The notes beneath the pieces were generated by a model. It saw only the letters and a list, made by a program, of their open reading frames with translations, had not been told where the DNA came from and made no database searches. A DNA stretch of 64,000 bases from an uncultured Roseateles sp. (GTDB lineage: Bacteria; Pseudomonadota; Gammaproteobacteria; Burkholderiales; Burkholderiaceae_C), in assembly GCF_963422335.1 (NCBI RefSeq), contig NZ_OY729424.1, positions 1,426,001-1,490,000 of the forward strand, read 5' to 3'. Below, piece by piece: positions 32,500 through 40,846 of the stretch (its first letter is position 1; the number at the start of each line of letters is the position of its first letter). A program made the position numbers and the translations under genes.

Positions 32500-35250
32500 A
32501 TGTCCGACGAATCCCTGAAGCCCGCTGCCGATCCCGTGACCCCGCCGCCGATGAAGCTGTCCGGCCTGGAGCCGGTGGACATCGGCCAGGGCACCCTGTT
32601 CGTCAATATCGGCGAGCGCACCAATGTCACCGGCTCCAAGGCCTTCGCGCGGATGATCTTGAACGGCCAGTTCGAGGAAGCGCTGGCCGTGGCCCGCCAG
32701 CAGGTCGAGAACGGCGCCCAGGTCATCGACATCAATATGGACGAGGCCATGCTGGACAGCAAGGCCGCGATGGTGCGCTTCCTGAACCTGATTGCTGGCG
32801 AGCCCGAGATCGCCCGCGTGCCCATCATGATAGACAGCTCCAAATGGAGCGTGATCGAGGCCGGCCTGAAGTGCATCCAGGGCAAGGGCATCGTCAACTC
32901 GATCTCGATGAAGGAGGGCGAGGAGGAGTTCCGCCGCCAGGCCAAGCTGGTGCGCCGCTACGGCGCCGCTGCCGTGGTGATGGCCTTCGACGAAAAGGGC
33001 CAGGCCGACACCTTCGAGCGCAAGACCGAGATCTGCGCGCGGGCCTACCGCATCCTCGTCGATGAGGTGGGCTTCCCGGCCGAGGACATCATCTTCGACC
33101 CGAACATCTTCGCCATTGCCACCGGCATCGAGGAGCACGACAACTACGCGGTCGATTTCATCAACGCCACGCGCTGGATCAAGCAGAACCTGCCCGGCGC
33201 CAAGGTCAGCGGCGGGGTGTCGAACGTGAGCTTCAGCTTCCGCGGCAACGAGCCGGTGCGCGAGGCCATACACACGGTGTTCCTGTACCACGCGATCCAG
33301 GCGGGCATGGACATGGGCATCGTCAATGCCGGCATGGTGGGCGTGTACGACGATCTGGACGCCGAGCTGCGCGAGCGCGTCGAGGACGTGGTGCTGAACC
33401 GCCGGCCGGACTCCGGCGAGCGCCTGATCGAGGTGGCCGAGCGCGCCAAGGGCATGGCCAAGGACGACACCGCGCGTCTCGCCTGGCGCGCCGGCGATGT
33501 CGATCACCGCCTCAGCCACGCGCTGGTGCATGGCATCACCGACTTCATCACCGTTGATACCGAGGAGGCCTGGCAGGCGATACAGGCCAAGGGCGGCCGG
33601 CCGCTGCATGTGATCGAGGGCCCGCTGATGGCCGGCATGAATGTGGTCGGCGACCTGTTCGGTGCCGGCAAGATGTTCCTGCCCCAGGTGGTGAAGTCGG
33701 CCCGGGTGATGAAGTCGGCCGTGGCCCATCTGCTGCCCTATATCGAGGCCGAGAAGCTGGCCATGGTGGCGGCCGGCGGCGAGGCCAAGCCCAAGGGCAA
33801 GATCGTCATTGCCACCGTCAAGGGCGATGTGCACGACATCGGCAAGAACATCGTCACCGTGGTTCTGCAGTGCAATAACTTCGAGGTCGTGAACATGGGC
33901 GTGATGGTGGCCTGCCAGGACATCCTGGCCAAGGCCAAGGAGGAGGGCGCCGACATCATCGGCCTGTCCGGCCTGATCACGCCCAGCCTTGAGGAAATGC
34001 AGCATGTGGCCGCCGAGATGCAGCGCGACGAGCACTTCCGCTCGCGCCAGACGCCGCTGCTGATCGGTGGCGCCACCTGCAGCCGCGTGCACACGGCGGT
34101 GAAGATTTCGCCGCACTACACCGGCCCGGTGGTCTATGTGCCCGATGCCTCGCGCAGCGTCGGCGTCTGCAGCGAGTTGCTCAGCGACGATCGCGCCGCC
34201 CAGTTCATCGCCGACCTGAAGACCGACTACGAGCAGGTGCGCCAGCTGCACGCCAGCAAGAAGCAGACGCCCATGGTCACCCTGGCCGCGGCCCGTGCCA
34301 ACAAGCATGCCGTCGACTGGACTGCCTATCAGCCGCCGGTGCCCAAATTCATCGGCCGCCGCGTGATACGCAACTACGACCTGGCCGAGCTGGCCGAGTA
34401 CATCGACTGGGGCCCGTTCTTCCAGACCTGGGATCTGGCGGGCCCGTTCCCTGCCATCCTCAAGGACGAGATCGTCGGTGCCGAGGCCCAGCGCGTGTTC
34501 AGCGATGGCAAGCGCATGCTGCAGCGCCTGATCGCCGGCCGCTGGTTGCAGGCCAGCGGCGTGTTCGGCCTCTATCCGGCCGCGCAGGTGGGTGACGACG
34601 ATATCGAGATCTACACCGACGAGACCCGCAGCGAGGTGCTGATGACCTGGCACGGCCTGCGCATGCAGTCGGAGCGGCCGGTGGTCGATGGGGTGAAGCG
34701 ACCGAACCGCTGCCTGTCGGACTTCATCGCGCCCAAGGGCACGGTGCCCGACTACATCGGCCTGTTCGCCGTCACGGCTGGCCTCGGCGTCGAGAAGAAG
34801 GAGGCCCAGTTCATCGCCGACCTGGACGACTACTCGGCCATCATGTTCAAGGCCATCGCCGACCGCCTGGCCGAGGCCTTTGCCGAGCGCCTGCACCAGC
34901 GCGTGCGCACCGAGTTCTGGGGCTATCAGGGTGACGAGAGCCTCAGCAAGGAAGACCTGATCGCCGAGAAGTACCGCGGCATACGCCCCGCGCCCGGCTA
35001 TCCGGCCTGCCCCGACCATCTGGTCAAGCGCGAGGTCTTCCGCGCGCTGGCGCCCGAGGAAATCGGCATGGGCCTGACCGACAGCATGGCCATGACGCCG
35101 GCCGCCAGCGTCAGCGGCTTCTACTTCGCCCACCCGCAGGCAGCCTACTTCAATGTCGGCAAGATCGCTGCCGATCAGGTGGCCGACTGGGCCCGGCGCA
35201 TGGCGCTGAGCAAGGAGCTGGCGGAGAGGGCGCTGGCGCCGCTGCTGTGA
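32500..35250 (+). CDS. metH: Methionine synthase, folate/cobalamin/activation subunit (split MetH, C-terminal part)
   Basis: A 916-aa protein holding the last three MetH modules. The pterin-binding domain starts at 'FVNIGERTNVTGSKAF' (about 33-48) with 'IDINMDEAMLD'. The cobalamin module has DVHDIG at 443-448, where His445 is the lower cobalt ligand. The activation domain has the SAM-binding 'RGIRPAPGYPACPDH' near 825 and 'AYFNVGKIAADQV' near the end. It makes methionine from homocysteine with methyl-THF, together with the N-terminal subunit encoded at 30022. GAGG precedes the start. The SAH riboswitch upstream links its expression to the methyl cycle. Confidence 0.95.
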   Translation: MSDESLKPAADPVTPPPMKLSGLEPVDIGQGTLFVNIGERTNVTGSKAFARMILNGQFEEALAVARQQVENGAQVIDINMDEAMLDSKAAMVRFLNLIAGEPEIARVPIMIDSSKWSVIEAGLKCIQGKGIVNSISMKEGEEEFRRQAKLVRRYGAAAVVMAFDEKGQADTFERKTEICARAYRILVDEVGFPAEDIIFDPNIFAIATGIEEHDNYAVDFINATRWIKQNLPGAKVSGGVSNVSFSFRGNEPVREAIHTVFLYHAIQAGMDMGIVNAGMVGVYDDLDAELRERVEDVVLNRRPDSGERLIEVAERAKGMAKDDTARLAWRAGDVDHRLSHALVHGITDFITVDTEEAWQAIQAKGGRPLHVIEGPLMAGMNVVGDLFGAGKMFLPQVVKSARVMKSAVAHLLPYIEAEKLAMVAAGGEAKPKGKIVIATVKGDVHDIGKNIVTVVLQCNNFEVVNMGVMVACQDILAKAKEEGADIIGLSGLITPSLEEMQHVAAEMQRDEHFRSRQTPLLIGGATCSRVHTAVKISPHYTGPVVYVPDASRSVGVCSELLSDDRAAQFIADLKTDYEQVRQLHASKKQTPMVTLAAARANKHAVDWTAYQPPVPKFIGRRVIRNYDLAELAEYIDWGPFFQTWDLAGPFPAILKDEIVGAEAQRVFSDGKRMLQRLIAGRWLQASGVFGLYPAAQVGDDDIEIYTDETRSEVLMTWHGLRMQSERPVVDGVKRPNRCLSDFIAPKGTVPDYIGLFAVTAGLGVEKKEAQFIADLDDYSAIMFKAIADRLAEAFAERLHQRVRTEFWGYQGDESLSKEDLIAEKYRGIRPAPGYPACPDHLVKREVFRALAPEEIGMGLTDSMAMTPAASVSGFYFAHPQAAYFNVGKIAADQVADWARRMALSKELAERALAPLL

Positions 35251-35278
35251 TCAGCGGCGCCGCACCTCACCCGCCGGG

Positions 35279-37558
35279 CTATTGCACGGCCAGGGCAAAG
35301 GCGCGGACAAAGCCCGCGTCATAGCTGCTGATGCGGCTGTTGCCGTCGGTGGCCTTGGCGTCCAGGTCCAGATTGGCGGAGAAGGCTGCATTGACACAGC
35401 TGTCGGGGTGACCCGGCACCGGGCCCAGCAGGGTACTCACCGGGAAGGCATGGCTGAAGTTGCCCGAGCCCGACCCGGCGTAGAAGCCGCTGCTGACAGC
35501 GCCGACCTCGCCGCCGGCGCCGGCGTCAGGCACGCTGAACACTCCGCGTATCAGGCTGAAGCCGAAGGTGGCCCGGTTGTGCGGGTGCACGGCGTCGAAG
35601 GCCAGCGTCAGCGCGGTGCCCGCCGTGTAGCGCAGGAAGCCGCAATCGTCCACGCCCACGCCGGTTGACAAGGTGGGCGGCTGGATGTTGGCGCTGCAGC
35701 GCGAGTTGTCCACCAGCACCGTGAACACGAAGCCGCCGCCGTCCAGCTCGGACGCTGCCGCGACCCGGGTGAACAGCGTGTCGCCACTGAAATGATCGGG
35801 CACGACGAAGCTGAAGGTGCCCGCGCCCGGCATCACCAGATTGCCCAGGCTGTCGAAGACTTCGAGTTTGACCTGGTAGTTGCCGGCCAGCGCGGGCGCG
35901 GTGGCCGGGCTGGCCGTGCCCGGCGTGGTCCAGCGCGCGGCGTAGATGTCACCGATGCTGTTGTCCACCGGCCAGTAGTACTGGGTGCCGGCCGGGTCGC
36001 CCGCCGTGGAAATGCCCCAGTCGGCCGGGCTGAACAGCGCCGGCTTGAAGCGGAACAGCTCGCCCGGTTGTGGCCCCAGCTGGACGGCGGGGAACTGCAC
36101 GTTCGGGCCGGGCACGTCGCGTACGTAGGTGCGGCTGACCGGGTCCAGCATCTTGGTCCAGCCGCCCGAGGTGCCGGGACGGAACGACCAGCGGTAGTAG
36201 TACTGCCCGTTGGCACCAACGTTGGGAATGGTCAGCGCGTGCTGCTGGCGAAAGCCCAGGGTCGCGCCGAAGGGCGCATTGACGATGCCGCCATAGTCCG
36301 TCATGCCGTCCGGTCGCACCCATCCGGGCGGCACCGGGCCGGGGGCTGCTGTGCCGGCGATCCAGGTACCGCCGATGGCCATGGGCATGACCCAGCGGTC
36401 GACGCCGCCTGGCGGCTCGGTGGGCACGTCGGGCACGCAGGGCAGCGCGCGCGGGTCGCTGACCACCACCGTGATTTCGTCGCCGCAGTGGTAGTTCCAG
36501 ATCGTGTGGCAGCGCAGCGGCGGCGCGTGGATGGTGGTCCAGCTGCCGCCGATCAGCTGTTCGGCCGAGATATAGATGTCGGGCTGGTCCAGGTCGTGGC
36601 AGTCGTGCACGTACAGGAAGCTGAAACGCCCCTGCTCGTCGGTGGACACAGGGCCGTAGCATTGCCGGGTGTAGATGAACCAGGGCTCCAGCCAGGGTAT
36701 CCAGCAGAAGTAGGGCCGCAGCACCTCGATATGGGCCAGCAGATCGGCGCGCAGCGCGGCCGCACTGACATCGCGCAGACGCAGGGCGCTGCCCGCCGAG
36801 TCGAGGGATGCGAGGTCGGACCCGGCAACGGCCGCTGCCTGCAGCCGCACACCCTGGGACAGGCCGATGCGCGCCGAGGCGTCTGCCGGCAGGCTGGTGC
36901 GCGGCGTGGCCGCCGTCGGCTGTATCAGCAGGCCCGACAGCGCATGCGGGAAGGGATCGGGTTCGGGCTCGGGGATGGGCAGCCGGCGGCGTATCACCTC
37001 GAGCAGATCGGTGCGCAGCCGCAGCAGGTCGGCCCAGGGGAAGCGGTCGATGATCAGGCGCCAGCGATCGACCTCGCAGATCGTCACACGCGAATGGCAG
37101 ATCGGCAGGTCGACGATTTGTCCATTGGGCAGCAGCACGCGCTTGATCAGGCGCCCCCGTATCCAGCACCCGCACAGATGCGGCCAGCGCTCCCAGAATG
37201 GGCGGGCGATCTTCAGCGCGATCTTCGGCTCACGCAAATCGAGCTGAAGCGGCTCGGTGAAGGCGCCCAGTTGACGCTCCATGCGCTGGCGGCTTGGCGG
37301 CGCGGTGCCGCCATCGCTGGCCATCGGACTCACCACCAGGCGCCCGGACTGCAGTTGCTGGCGCGTCGCCTTCATCGCACCCTGGGCCAGCAGCGCCCCG
37401 CCAGCGTCGCGGCTGACCTTGAGCGTGGTGCTGGCTGCTAGGCCTCCGTTGCGATCGAACAGCAGGGCCTGCAAGGCCTCAAGCTTGTCGTCGGGCTTGG
37501 CGTCCAGCAGCTGGACGTGGATGGGAACGCTGGCGGCAGCGTCGACTTTACTAGCCAT
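35279..37558 (-). CDS. Large hypothetical protein with carboxypeptidase-regulatory-like segment
   Basis: A 759-aa protein with no signal peptide or membrane helix. Middle part (about 330-400) resembles a transthyretin-like/CarboxypepD regulatory domain ('CYGPVSTDEQGRFSFLYVHDC', then 'DIYISAEQL'), and it is rich in Cys, Trp and Tyr. The C-terminal part is beta-rich with Gly/Ser turns ('SSGFYAGSGSGNFSHAFP') and looks like a jelly-roll or adhesin module. I do not recognise the family. AGGAGC nine bases before the ATG at 37558 supports the start. It lies convergent to the second metH gene; the glycerophosphodiesterase gene upstream is on the same strand, 255 bases away. Could be a cargo of a non-Sec secretion route; that is speculation. 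Confidence 0.6.
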   Translation of the reverse strand: MASKVDAAASVPIHVQLLDAKPDDKLEALQALLFDRNGGLAASTTLKVSRDAGGALLAQGAMKATRQQLQSGRLVVSPMASDGGTAPPSRQRMERQLGAFTEPLQLDLREPKIALKIARPFWERWPHLCGCWIRGRLIKRVLLPNGQIVDLPICHSRVTICEVDRWRLIIDRFPWADLLRLRTDLLEVIRRRLPIPEPEPDPFPHALSGLLIQPTAATPRTSLPADASARIGLSQGVRLQAAAVAGSDLASLDSAGSALRLRDVSAAALRADLLAHIEVLRPYFCWIPWLEPWFIYTRQCYGPVSTDEQGRFSFLYVHDCHDLDQPDIYISAEQLIGGSWTTIHAPPLRCHTIWNYHCGDEITVVVSDPRALPCVPDVPTEPPGGVDRWVMPMAIGGTWIAGTAAPGPVPPGWVRPDGMTDYGGIVNAPFGATLGFRQQHALTIPNVGANGQYYYRWSFRPGTSGGWTKMLDPVSRTYVRDVPGPNVQFPAVQLGPQPGELFRFKPALFSPADWGISTAGDPAGTQYYWPVDNSIGDIYAARWTTPGTASPATAPALAGNYQVKLEVFDSLGNLVMPGAGTFSFVVPDHFSGDTLFTRVAAASELDGGGFVFTVLVDNSRCSANIQPPTLSTGVGVDDCGFLRYTAGTALTLAFDAVHPHNRATFGFSLIRGVFSVPDAGAGGEVGAVSSGFYAGSGSGNFSHAFPVSTLLGPVPGHPDSCVNAAFSANLDLDAKATDGNSRISSYDAGFVRAFALAVQ

Positions 37559-37596
37559 CGTGATGCTCCTTGTGGAAGGAGGCACACGTCGCCAGG

Positions 37597-37620
37597 CCAG
37601 ACGAAACCATGATCGTCTGG
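37597..37620. repeat. Perfect inverted repeat CCAGACGA-N8-TCGTCTGG
   Basis: An 8-bp perfect inverted repeat with an 8-base spacer (AACCATGA), 38 bases upstream of the start of the 759-aa hypothetical gene. No T-run follows on either strand. It could be an operator or a leader hairpin for that gene. Confidence 0.4.
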
Positions 37621-37812
37621 TCCAACCCGGCGCGCACAACAGGCTCCGGCATGCCCCCTGAGCTCGCCATCGTCATGCAGGTCGCGGCCGGCGAGCGTGA
37701 CCATCGATCAGGCTGACTTTAGGCTGCCACGCCGAGGGCAACATCCCTAACGCTTGGGGGGCGCACCGGGAAGTTTCCTCACCGGCGGTAACAAAGGGTC
37801 AGATGTTGACCG

Positions 37813-38832
37813 TCAGGTGCGGCGTCGGCGTGCCAGCCCCAGCAGGCCCAGACCGCCCAGCATCAGCGCATAGCTGCTGGGCTCGGGCACGGCGGCCATC
37901 AGAGCATCGCGCGCGGTCACGCCCAGGTCGCTGTAGTTGGTGAACACGCCGTCCATGCCCCAGCCGAAGTATTTGTCGAACTGGGCGGCGGCCAATGCCG
38001 GGTCAGGCTGGGCGAAGGTATAGCCGTGCACCATCAGCCCGGCCGCGTGAGCGGCCTGGATGTAGGCGCCTGTCACCGCGCTGGCGCCGCCGCCGGTGAT
38101 CGACGGGCCGATGCCGTTGACGGTCTTGGCCAGGTCGGTGAAGCTCGACACCGCCGAGTTGCCCAGGAAGATTTCCTGGATGCTCATGCCCAGGCTGTTC
38201 TGCTTGGCGCGGATGCTGGTCAAGGTGTCCAGGCTGAAGGATTGGATGAAGACCTTGTCGCTGGCCTTGCCGTAGCCGAACTTGGACAGCGTCGACAGGA
38301 TCTTGTCTTCCATCAGCGGGTCGGAGATCTTGGCCTCGGGGTAGATGCCCACGGTGCGGCCGGTCAGCGCGCTCTGGGCCTGGGCCAGTGCGATGACCTC
38401 GTCGAAGGTCGGTACGCGCATCGCGTCTGGCGACGAGGGCGTGAAACCCGGATAGCTGGTCTTGCCGGTGCCGGTGGGCAGCACGGTCAGCTGCTTGATC
38501 TCGGCCAGCGTGTAGCCCGACACGGCATAGCTGTTGTTGCGCTTGCCCAGCACGGCGGCAACATTGGTGGTGCGGTTCAGCGTCGTGTCATGCATGGCGA
38601 CCAGGAAGCCGTCCTTGGTCAGTTGCAGGTCGGGCTCGATGTAGTCGGCGCCCAGCTTGACGGCCAGCTCGTAGCCGGCCAGTGTGTGCTCGGGCAGGTA
38701 GCCGCTGGCGCCACGGTGGGCGATCACCAGCGGTGCCTGGCCGTTCAAGGTGTTGAGCGCGGTGGCTTGCGCCTGTGGCGCGAAGCAGGCGGCAAGCGCC
38801 AGCGCAAGGGTCGGGTATTTGAAGATGGTCAT
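37813..38832 (-). CDS. Glycerophosphodiester phosphodiesterase with PEP-CTERM sorting signal
   Basis: A 339-aa exported enzyme. Signal peptide to about residue 23 (AQA). GDPD catalytic elements: 'VIAHRGASGYLPEHT' (His39-Arg40, Glu48), 'YIEPDLQLTKDGFLVAMHDTTLNRTTN' with the E.D metal pair and second His. The C-terminus 'VPEPSSYALMLGGLGLLGLARRRR' is a textbook PEP-CTERM signal (VPEP, hydrophobic helix, Arg cluster), so the protein should be processed by an exosortase. It hydrolyses glycerophosphodiesters for phosphate and glycerol-phosphate. GGAG precedes the ATG at 38832. Confidence 0.93.
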   Translation of the reverse strand: MTIFKYPTLALALAACFAPQAQATALNTLNGQAPLVIAHRGASGYLPEHTLAGYELAVKLGADYIEPDLQLTKDGFLVAMHDTTLNRTTNVAAVLGKRNNSYAVSGYTLAEIKQLTVLPTGTGKTSYPGFTPSSPDAMRVPTFDEVIALAQAQSALTGRTVGIYPEAKISDPLMEDKILSTLSKFGYGKASDKVFIQSFSLDTLTSIRAKQNSLGMSIQEIFLGNSAVSSFTDLAKTVNGIGPSITGGGASAVTGAYIQAAHAAGLMVHGYTFAQPDPALAAAQFDKYFGWGMDGVFTNYSDLGVTARDALMAAVPEPSSYALMLGGLGLLGLARRRRT

Positions 38833-39058
38833 GGGGTCAACTCCGGTCTGTATGGGATCAGGCGACTCTAGGCAGCCTGCATGACAACGCGGTGTCGGTG
38901 CCGCAGGACTGGGCGCATGGCGAATCTCATGCAGGCGCCCCCGCTGGCCAGGCCCCGCAGCTTTGTTGCACTTTGTAGCCACAGCCGAACCCCATGCAGG
39001 GCAAGATTCGTTCCCACTGCTTGGCACCGATGGCCGGCTGAACACGGCAAGGAGGCTG

Positions 39059-40846
39059 ATGGTGGCAGGGACAGGTACAGACAATCGTTCGGTACGGGGA
39101 TGGCTTGCGGGCCTGGTCGCGGTGCTGCTGCTGGCGGCCTGCGGCGGCGGCGGTGGTGGAGGAGACACTTCCGGCGGCAGCAGCACGGCGCCTCCGCCGG
39201 TCACCCAGCCCGGCGCCAACGAGCCCAAGCCGACGCGTGACCAGGCCTTCCGCTTCCTGACCCAGGCCACCTTCGGCCCCACCGAGGCCGAGATCCAGAG
39301 TGTGATGAGCCTGGGCTACAGCGCCTGGCTGGACCAGCAGTTCGCCAAGCCGGCGGTCTCGCACCGCGCCAGCTGGGATGTTGCCGATGCAGCGATACGC
39401 GCCGCCGACCCCAATCCCGGCGCCGGCCAGCGCGAAGTGCTGGACTCCTTCTACCGCCAGGCCCTCAGCGGTGAAGACCAGCTGCGCCAGCGCACCGTGT
39501 TCGCGCTGTCGCAGCTGTTCGTGATCTCGATGCAGGGCAGCGAGGTCGGCGACCACGCGCGCGGCGTGGCCGGCTATCTGGACATGCTGGGTGCCAACGC
39601 CTTCGGCAACTACCGCACCCTGCTGGAGCAGGTGGCGCGGCATCCGATGATGGGCATCTACCTGTCCCATCTGCACAACCAGAAGGAGAACCTGGCCACC
39701 GGCCGAGTGCCCGACGAGAACTTCGCCCGTGAGGTGATGCAGCTGTTCTCCATCGGCCTGGTGCAGCTCAATGCCGACGGCAGCGCCCGCAAGGATGCCG
39801 CCGGCAAGGCCTTGGAGACCTATGCCGCCGACGACATCTCAGGCCTGGCCAAGGTCTTCACCGGCTGGAGCTGGTATGGCCCCGACACCTCGGACGCCCG
39901 CTTCTGGGGCGGCAACAGCAAGAGCCAGGATGTTGATCGGGACTGGCAGCCCATGCAGGCCTATGCCCAGTTCCATTCGACCAGCGAGAAGCGATTCCTG
40001 GGTCAGACCGTGGTCGCGCAGACCGGGGCCGCGGCCAGCCTGAAGGCGGCGCTGGACACCCTGGCCGGCCATCCCAATGTGGCGCCCTTCATCGCCCGCC
40101 AGCTGATACAGCGCCTGGTCACCAGCAACCCCAGCCCAGCCTATGTGCAGCGCGCCGCCGCGGCCTTTGGCGTTGGCGGCGATATGCGGGCCCTGCTGCG
40201 CGCCGTGCTGCTGGATGACGAGGCGCGCAAGCCCGAGGCGGCCGCCGATCCTGCCTTTGGCAAGCTGCGCGAGCCGGTGCTGCGGCTGACCGCGCTGCTG
40301 CGCGCCTTCGGCGCCAGGTCCGACTCGGGCAGCTATTTGATCGGGGCCACCGACGACCCCGGCACCCAGCTGGGCCAGACGCCGCTGCGCGCGCCCTCGG
40401 TGTTCAATTTCTACCGACCCGGCTTCGTGCCGCCGAACAGCCTGATGGCCGCCCAGGGCCTGGCCGCACCCGAGATGCAGATCACCCACGAGACCAGCAT
40501 CGTCGGCTATGCCAACTACCTGCGCAGCGGCGTCGATCGCGGTTTCGGCCTGAGCGGGCCGGATGGCAAGGCCACGCGCCGCGATGTGCAGCCCGACTAC
40601 AACCAGGCGCTGGCCCTGGCCGCGCAGCCTGCCGCGCTGGTGGACGAGGTCAGCCAGCGCCTGCTGGGCCCGCAGGCCAATGCGGCCTTCAAGCGCGAGC
40701 TGCAGACGGCGGTCGAGTCGGTGGTGGTGCCGGCGCTGAAGGCCGACGGCAGCAACAAGACGCAGGTGGACGCGGCCCTGCGCAACCGGGTGCTGGCGGC
40801 GGTGCTGCTGAGCGCGGTGTCGCCCGAATTCGTGGTGCAGAAATGA
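39059..40846 (+). CDS. DUF1800 family lipoprotein
   Basis: A 595-aa protein with a lipoprotein signal: LLLAACGG puts the lipidated Cys at residue 28, followed by a poly-Gly and Ser/Pro linker. DUF1800 signatures: 'AFRFLTQATFGPTEAEIQ', 'SLGYSAWLDQQF', 'DENFAREVMQLFSIGLVQL', 'FTGWSWYG', and the C-terminal 'APSVFNFYRPGFVPPN'. The family is always exported and always paired with a DUF1501 protein, as here, but has no assigned function. AAGGAGG sits just before ATG at 39059 (a GTG three bases later is also possible). The next gene's ATG overlaps its stop. Confidence 0.92.
   Translation: MVAGTGTDNRSVRGWLAGLVAVLLLAACGGGGGGGDTSGGSSTAPPPVTQPGANEPKPTRDQAFRFLTQATFGPTEAEIQSVMSLGYSAWLDQQFAKPAVSHRASWDVADAAIRAADPNPGAGQREVLDSFYRQALSGEDQLRQRTVFALSQLFVISMQGSEVGDHARGVAGYLDMLGANAFGNYRTLLEQVARHPMMGIYLSHLHNQKENLATGRVPDENFAREVMQLFSIGLVQLNADGSARKDAAGKALETYAADDISGLAKVFTGWSWYGPDTSDARFWGGNSKSQDVDRDWQPMQAYAQFHSTSEKRFLGQTVVAQTGAAASLKAALDTLAGHPNVAPFIARQLIQRLVTSNPSPAYVQRAAAAFGVGGDMRALLRAVLLDDEARKPEAAADPAFGKLREPVLRLTALLRAFGARSDSGSYLIGATDDPGTQLGQTPLRAPSVFNFYRPGFVPPNSLMAAQGLAAPEMQITHETSIVGYANYLRSGVDRGFGLSGPDGKATRRDVQPDYNQALALAAQPAALVDEVSQRLLGPQANAAFKRELQTAVESVVVPALKADGSNKTQVDAALRNRVLAAVLLSAVSPEFVVQK

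Noticed and set aside
32437..35133. An 898-aa minus-strand frame
   Set aside because: Antisense to the MetH subunit, with no start signal or recognisable domain.
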